This document shows positions 61,662 through 64,000 of a stretch of 64,000 bases of DNA, piece after piece; position 1 is the stretch's first letter; every line of letters begins with the position of its first letter. A program made the position numbers and the translations under genes. Source of the stretch: Piromyces finnis (Eukaryota; Neocallimastigomycota; Neocallimastigomycetes; Neocallimastigales; Neocallimastigaceae); contig MCFH01000004.1 of NCBI GenBank assembly GCA_002104945.1, positions 517,001-581,000 on the forward strand. Reading direction: 5' to 3'. The notes under the pieces were generated by a model. The model saw only the letters and a list, made by a program, of their open reading frames with translations. It had not been told where the DNA came from and did not search any database.

Positions 61662-64000
61662 ATGTTAAATTCTCTTAGAGTTTCAGGTATGATATCTAGT
61701 TTATCTTAATAATTAAATAAAAATTATTATTTTTTATTATTAAATCCAAAATTTATAAAGGTAGAATAATGCAAATAATTGCTTGTTTTCCTTATTTTCT
61801 TTTATTTAAAATTTTCACAAGTAGCATATATAAAATCTCATTTTAAAATCATTTTGAAATTTAAATTTCATTTTTTATTGTTGAAAAACATTGGAAACAT
61901 TTATTTCATTATTAAGTAATAAATTTTATAAAAAAAAAAAAAAAAAAGCTTTTATTATTAAAAGTTTTGTTATTATTTATTCCTACATACGAATAATATA
62001 TCATAACTAAATACTTTTTTTCATTAATATATATTTATTACAGCTGTCGCTAAATCTGCCTTACTTAATAATAATTTATTAAGTACAATTTCAACTCCAC
62101 TTCTTATTCAATGTAAAAACAATTCTACTTTATCAAGAAAATATATTAAAAGAAGAGCTTTATTCAATGGTATATTAAATGAAATATAAATTATTTTTAA
62201 TATTTTTATATTATAAATGTATATATATTGATTAATAAGAAATGAAAAAATAGAATTTAACCATAAATTATTAAAATCATCTAAACATTCTAAATTATTT
62301 ATTATTCATTATTTATGATATATAAACATACTTTTTTTTTTCTGGTTAATTAAACAACAATTGTAATTATTATCATATCGACAATAGTTCCAGGTAAATA
62401 TAAATATTAGTGAAACGTTATCAAATTATTATTTTTTAAAAGTATATATAGTATATATAAAAATTATGTTAAAATCTCAATATTATATATGAAATTTTAT
62501 AGGAAGTGAAGATAGAAAAATTTTAGCTTCTTTAAGAACTAATGCTGATAGTATTGTATTTGATTTAGAAGATGGTGTTGCATTCAATAGAAAGAAAGAA
62601 GCAAGAGTTAAAGTTTTTAATGCTATTGAAGTTTGTATTATTATTAGTAGTATTATTTAATAGATATAAAATAATAATGTATTTTATTTATATAACATAT
62701 ATTTTGTCATATGCTACTAATAGAAATATGATTTAGGAAAAAGAGAAAAGGCTGTTAGAATTAACTGTGTTAGTTCTGGTTTAGCTGAAGACGATTTAAA
62801 GAGCATTGTATGTTTTTTTTTTTTAAAAATATTAAAATTTGTAATTATTATTTATTTTAATAATTAATTTTAAATATATATTAAATTTGGTTAATAAAGC
62901 TTCCATCTTCAAAATTAGAAGCTTTAGTTATTACTAAGGTTAATTCTGAAAAAGATATTCATTTCGTTTGTGATATGATTGATCATCTTGCTCCAGAAAA
63001 TGTGTATGAATTTTTTTAAAATTTTTTTTTTTTTTTTAATTTATAAAGTAAGAAAAAAATAAATCAACTGGAAATAGTAATATTTATTTATTATAAATAG
63101 TCGTAAGAATATCCGTTTAATTGCTTGTGTTGAAAGTGCTATGTCTCTTATGAACTTGAAATCTATTTGTACTAGTGACCCAAGAGTTGATGCTTTAGTT
63201 TGTAAATTTAAAAACATATTAATGTACACACACATACACACAAATATATATATATAGTTATTTAATTTTTGTTTTTATTTTATTATTAATATTCGATAGT
63301 TGCTAGTGAAGATTACTGTGCTGATACCGGAATGATTAGAACTAGAAGTAGAAAAGGTAAAGAATAGTGAAATAAGAATAATACACATGTATATTAATTT
63401 ATAAATATTAATGATATTTACGAATAAATTATTAATTTTATTAATATTATTAAAGAATTAACCTATGCTAGACAAGCTCTTGTTGCTCACGCTCATGCTT
63501 ACAACTTACAAGCTATTGATTTAGTATGTAGAAATGTTAAATAGAATATAAATATATATCCTTTTCTGAATGAATAATAATATTAAGATCCATAAATAAT
63601 TATTTTTTTATATTTATTAAAAAAAAAAAAAAAAGGTTTGCCAAGATTATAAGAGTGATGATATTCTTGTAAGCATAGGATACTTATTTTATTATTATTA
63701 ATAATAATAGCTATAAAAGTAAAATATAGTATTAATTTTAATTTAATAATCAAATTTTTAGAGAGAAGAATGTCAAGAAGGTAAAGAATATGGTTTCACT
63801 GGAAAGGTATTAATCAAATTAATTTTAAAAAATACTTTTTTTTTTTTACTAGTAATATGATTAATAAAGATAAAGATAATTATACAAAAATAATATTTAT
63901 TAATAACTGTTTAATTATTTAATAATATACACATATAGCAAGCAATTCATCCACGTCAAATCGATATTATTCAAGAAATGTTTTCACCAAATAAAAAAGG
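61662..64000 (+). CDS. CLYBL: Citramalyl-CoA lyase-like protein (CLYBL), 3' end beyond window
   Basis: Exons: 61662-61686, 62044-62169, 62388-62393 (six bases), 62503-62630, 62724-62807, 62900-63003, 63101-63201, 63300-63356, 63456-63523, 63636-63668, 63762-63806, 63939-64000+. About 280 residues are present, nearly the whole protein. Landmarks of the HpcH/citrate lyase beta superfamily: RRALFNVPGSEDRK, VFDLEDGVAFNRKKEAR (metal-binding acid), RINCVSSGLAEDDL, LIACVESAMSLMN, ASEDYCADTG, YARQALVAHAHAYNLQAIDL and GFTGKQAIHPRQI. CLYBL splits citramalyl-CoA into acetyl-CoA and pyruvate. The first 45 residues (MLNSLRVSAVAKSALL onward) are rich in Ser, Leu, Lys and Arg with no acidic residue, a typical mitochondrial or hydrogenosomal presequence. 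Donor GTTTGT after 62630 is unusual. Alternative: another lyase or aldolase of the same superfamily. Confidence 0.9.

Noticed and set aside
62503-62630. Suspected frameshift in CLYBL after GSEDRK
   Set aside because: Re-reading shows five A before the T-run, which keeps the frame; exon lengths sum correctly.

Overview
The window looks like nuclear DNA of a zoosporic fungus with an extremely AT-rich genome. Intergenic DNA is almost pure A/T. Genes carry many small GT..AG introns, and microsatellites are everywhere. The gene set combines a complete flagellar inner-arm dynein heavy chain with fungal-type genes (NSP1 nucleoporin, Dnf-like flippase, DBP6/DDX51 helicase, Atg20/Snx41-like sorting nexin, GT34 glycosyltransferase). 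Flagellum plus fungal genes plus very low GC best fits an anaerobic gut fungus (Neocallimastigomycota). That assignment is inference, not proof.

Layout. 1-1731 (+): 3' part of a Ubp6/USP14 deubiquitinase. 2475-16952 (-): a ten-exon DNAH1-type dynein heavy chain of 4,292 codons, rebuilt here from pieces that look like separate ORFs. 18413-20780 (-): NSP1/Nup62 FG nucleoporin. 22523-23127 (-): a small coiled-coil protein resembling BORC subunit 6. 23500-25931 (+): MYG1 exonuclease with twelve exons. 26758-31103 (-): P4-ATPase flippase. 34966-35458 (+): ribosomal stalk protein P1. 37449-39704 (+): DBP6/DDX51 DEAD-box helicase. 41593-43626 (+): ankyrin-repeat protein. 44161-46519 (-): type II membrane protein joining a SUEL lectin domain to a GT34 glycosyltransferase, with an apparent one-base frameshift inside a hexanucleotide repeat. 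47662-49407 (+): PX-BAR sorting nexin. 50462-52057 (-): PH-domain protein. 55433-57351 (-): unrecognised acidic, Asn-rich protein. 61662-64000 (+): citramalyl-CoA lyase-like (CLYBL) gene cut by the window edge, containing a six-base microexon.

The genes are mostly unrelated housekeeping functions and do not form a cluster. Loose themes are membrane traffic and lipid asymmetry (flippase, sorting nexin, BORC-like, PH protein), ribosome biogenesis and translation (P1, DBP6), and organelle metabolism (CLYBL, MYG1). Exon joins were checked by reading-frame arithmetic: every model closes in frame except the GT34 gene, which is exactly one base short. No CRISPR array, tRNA, rRNA or clear transposon was seen.
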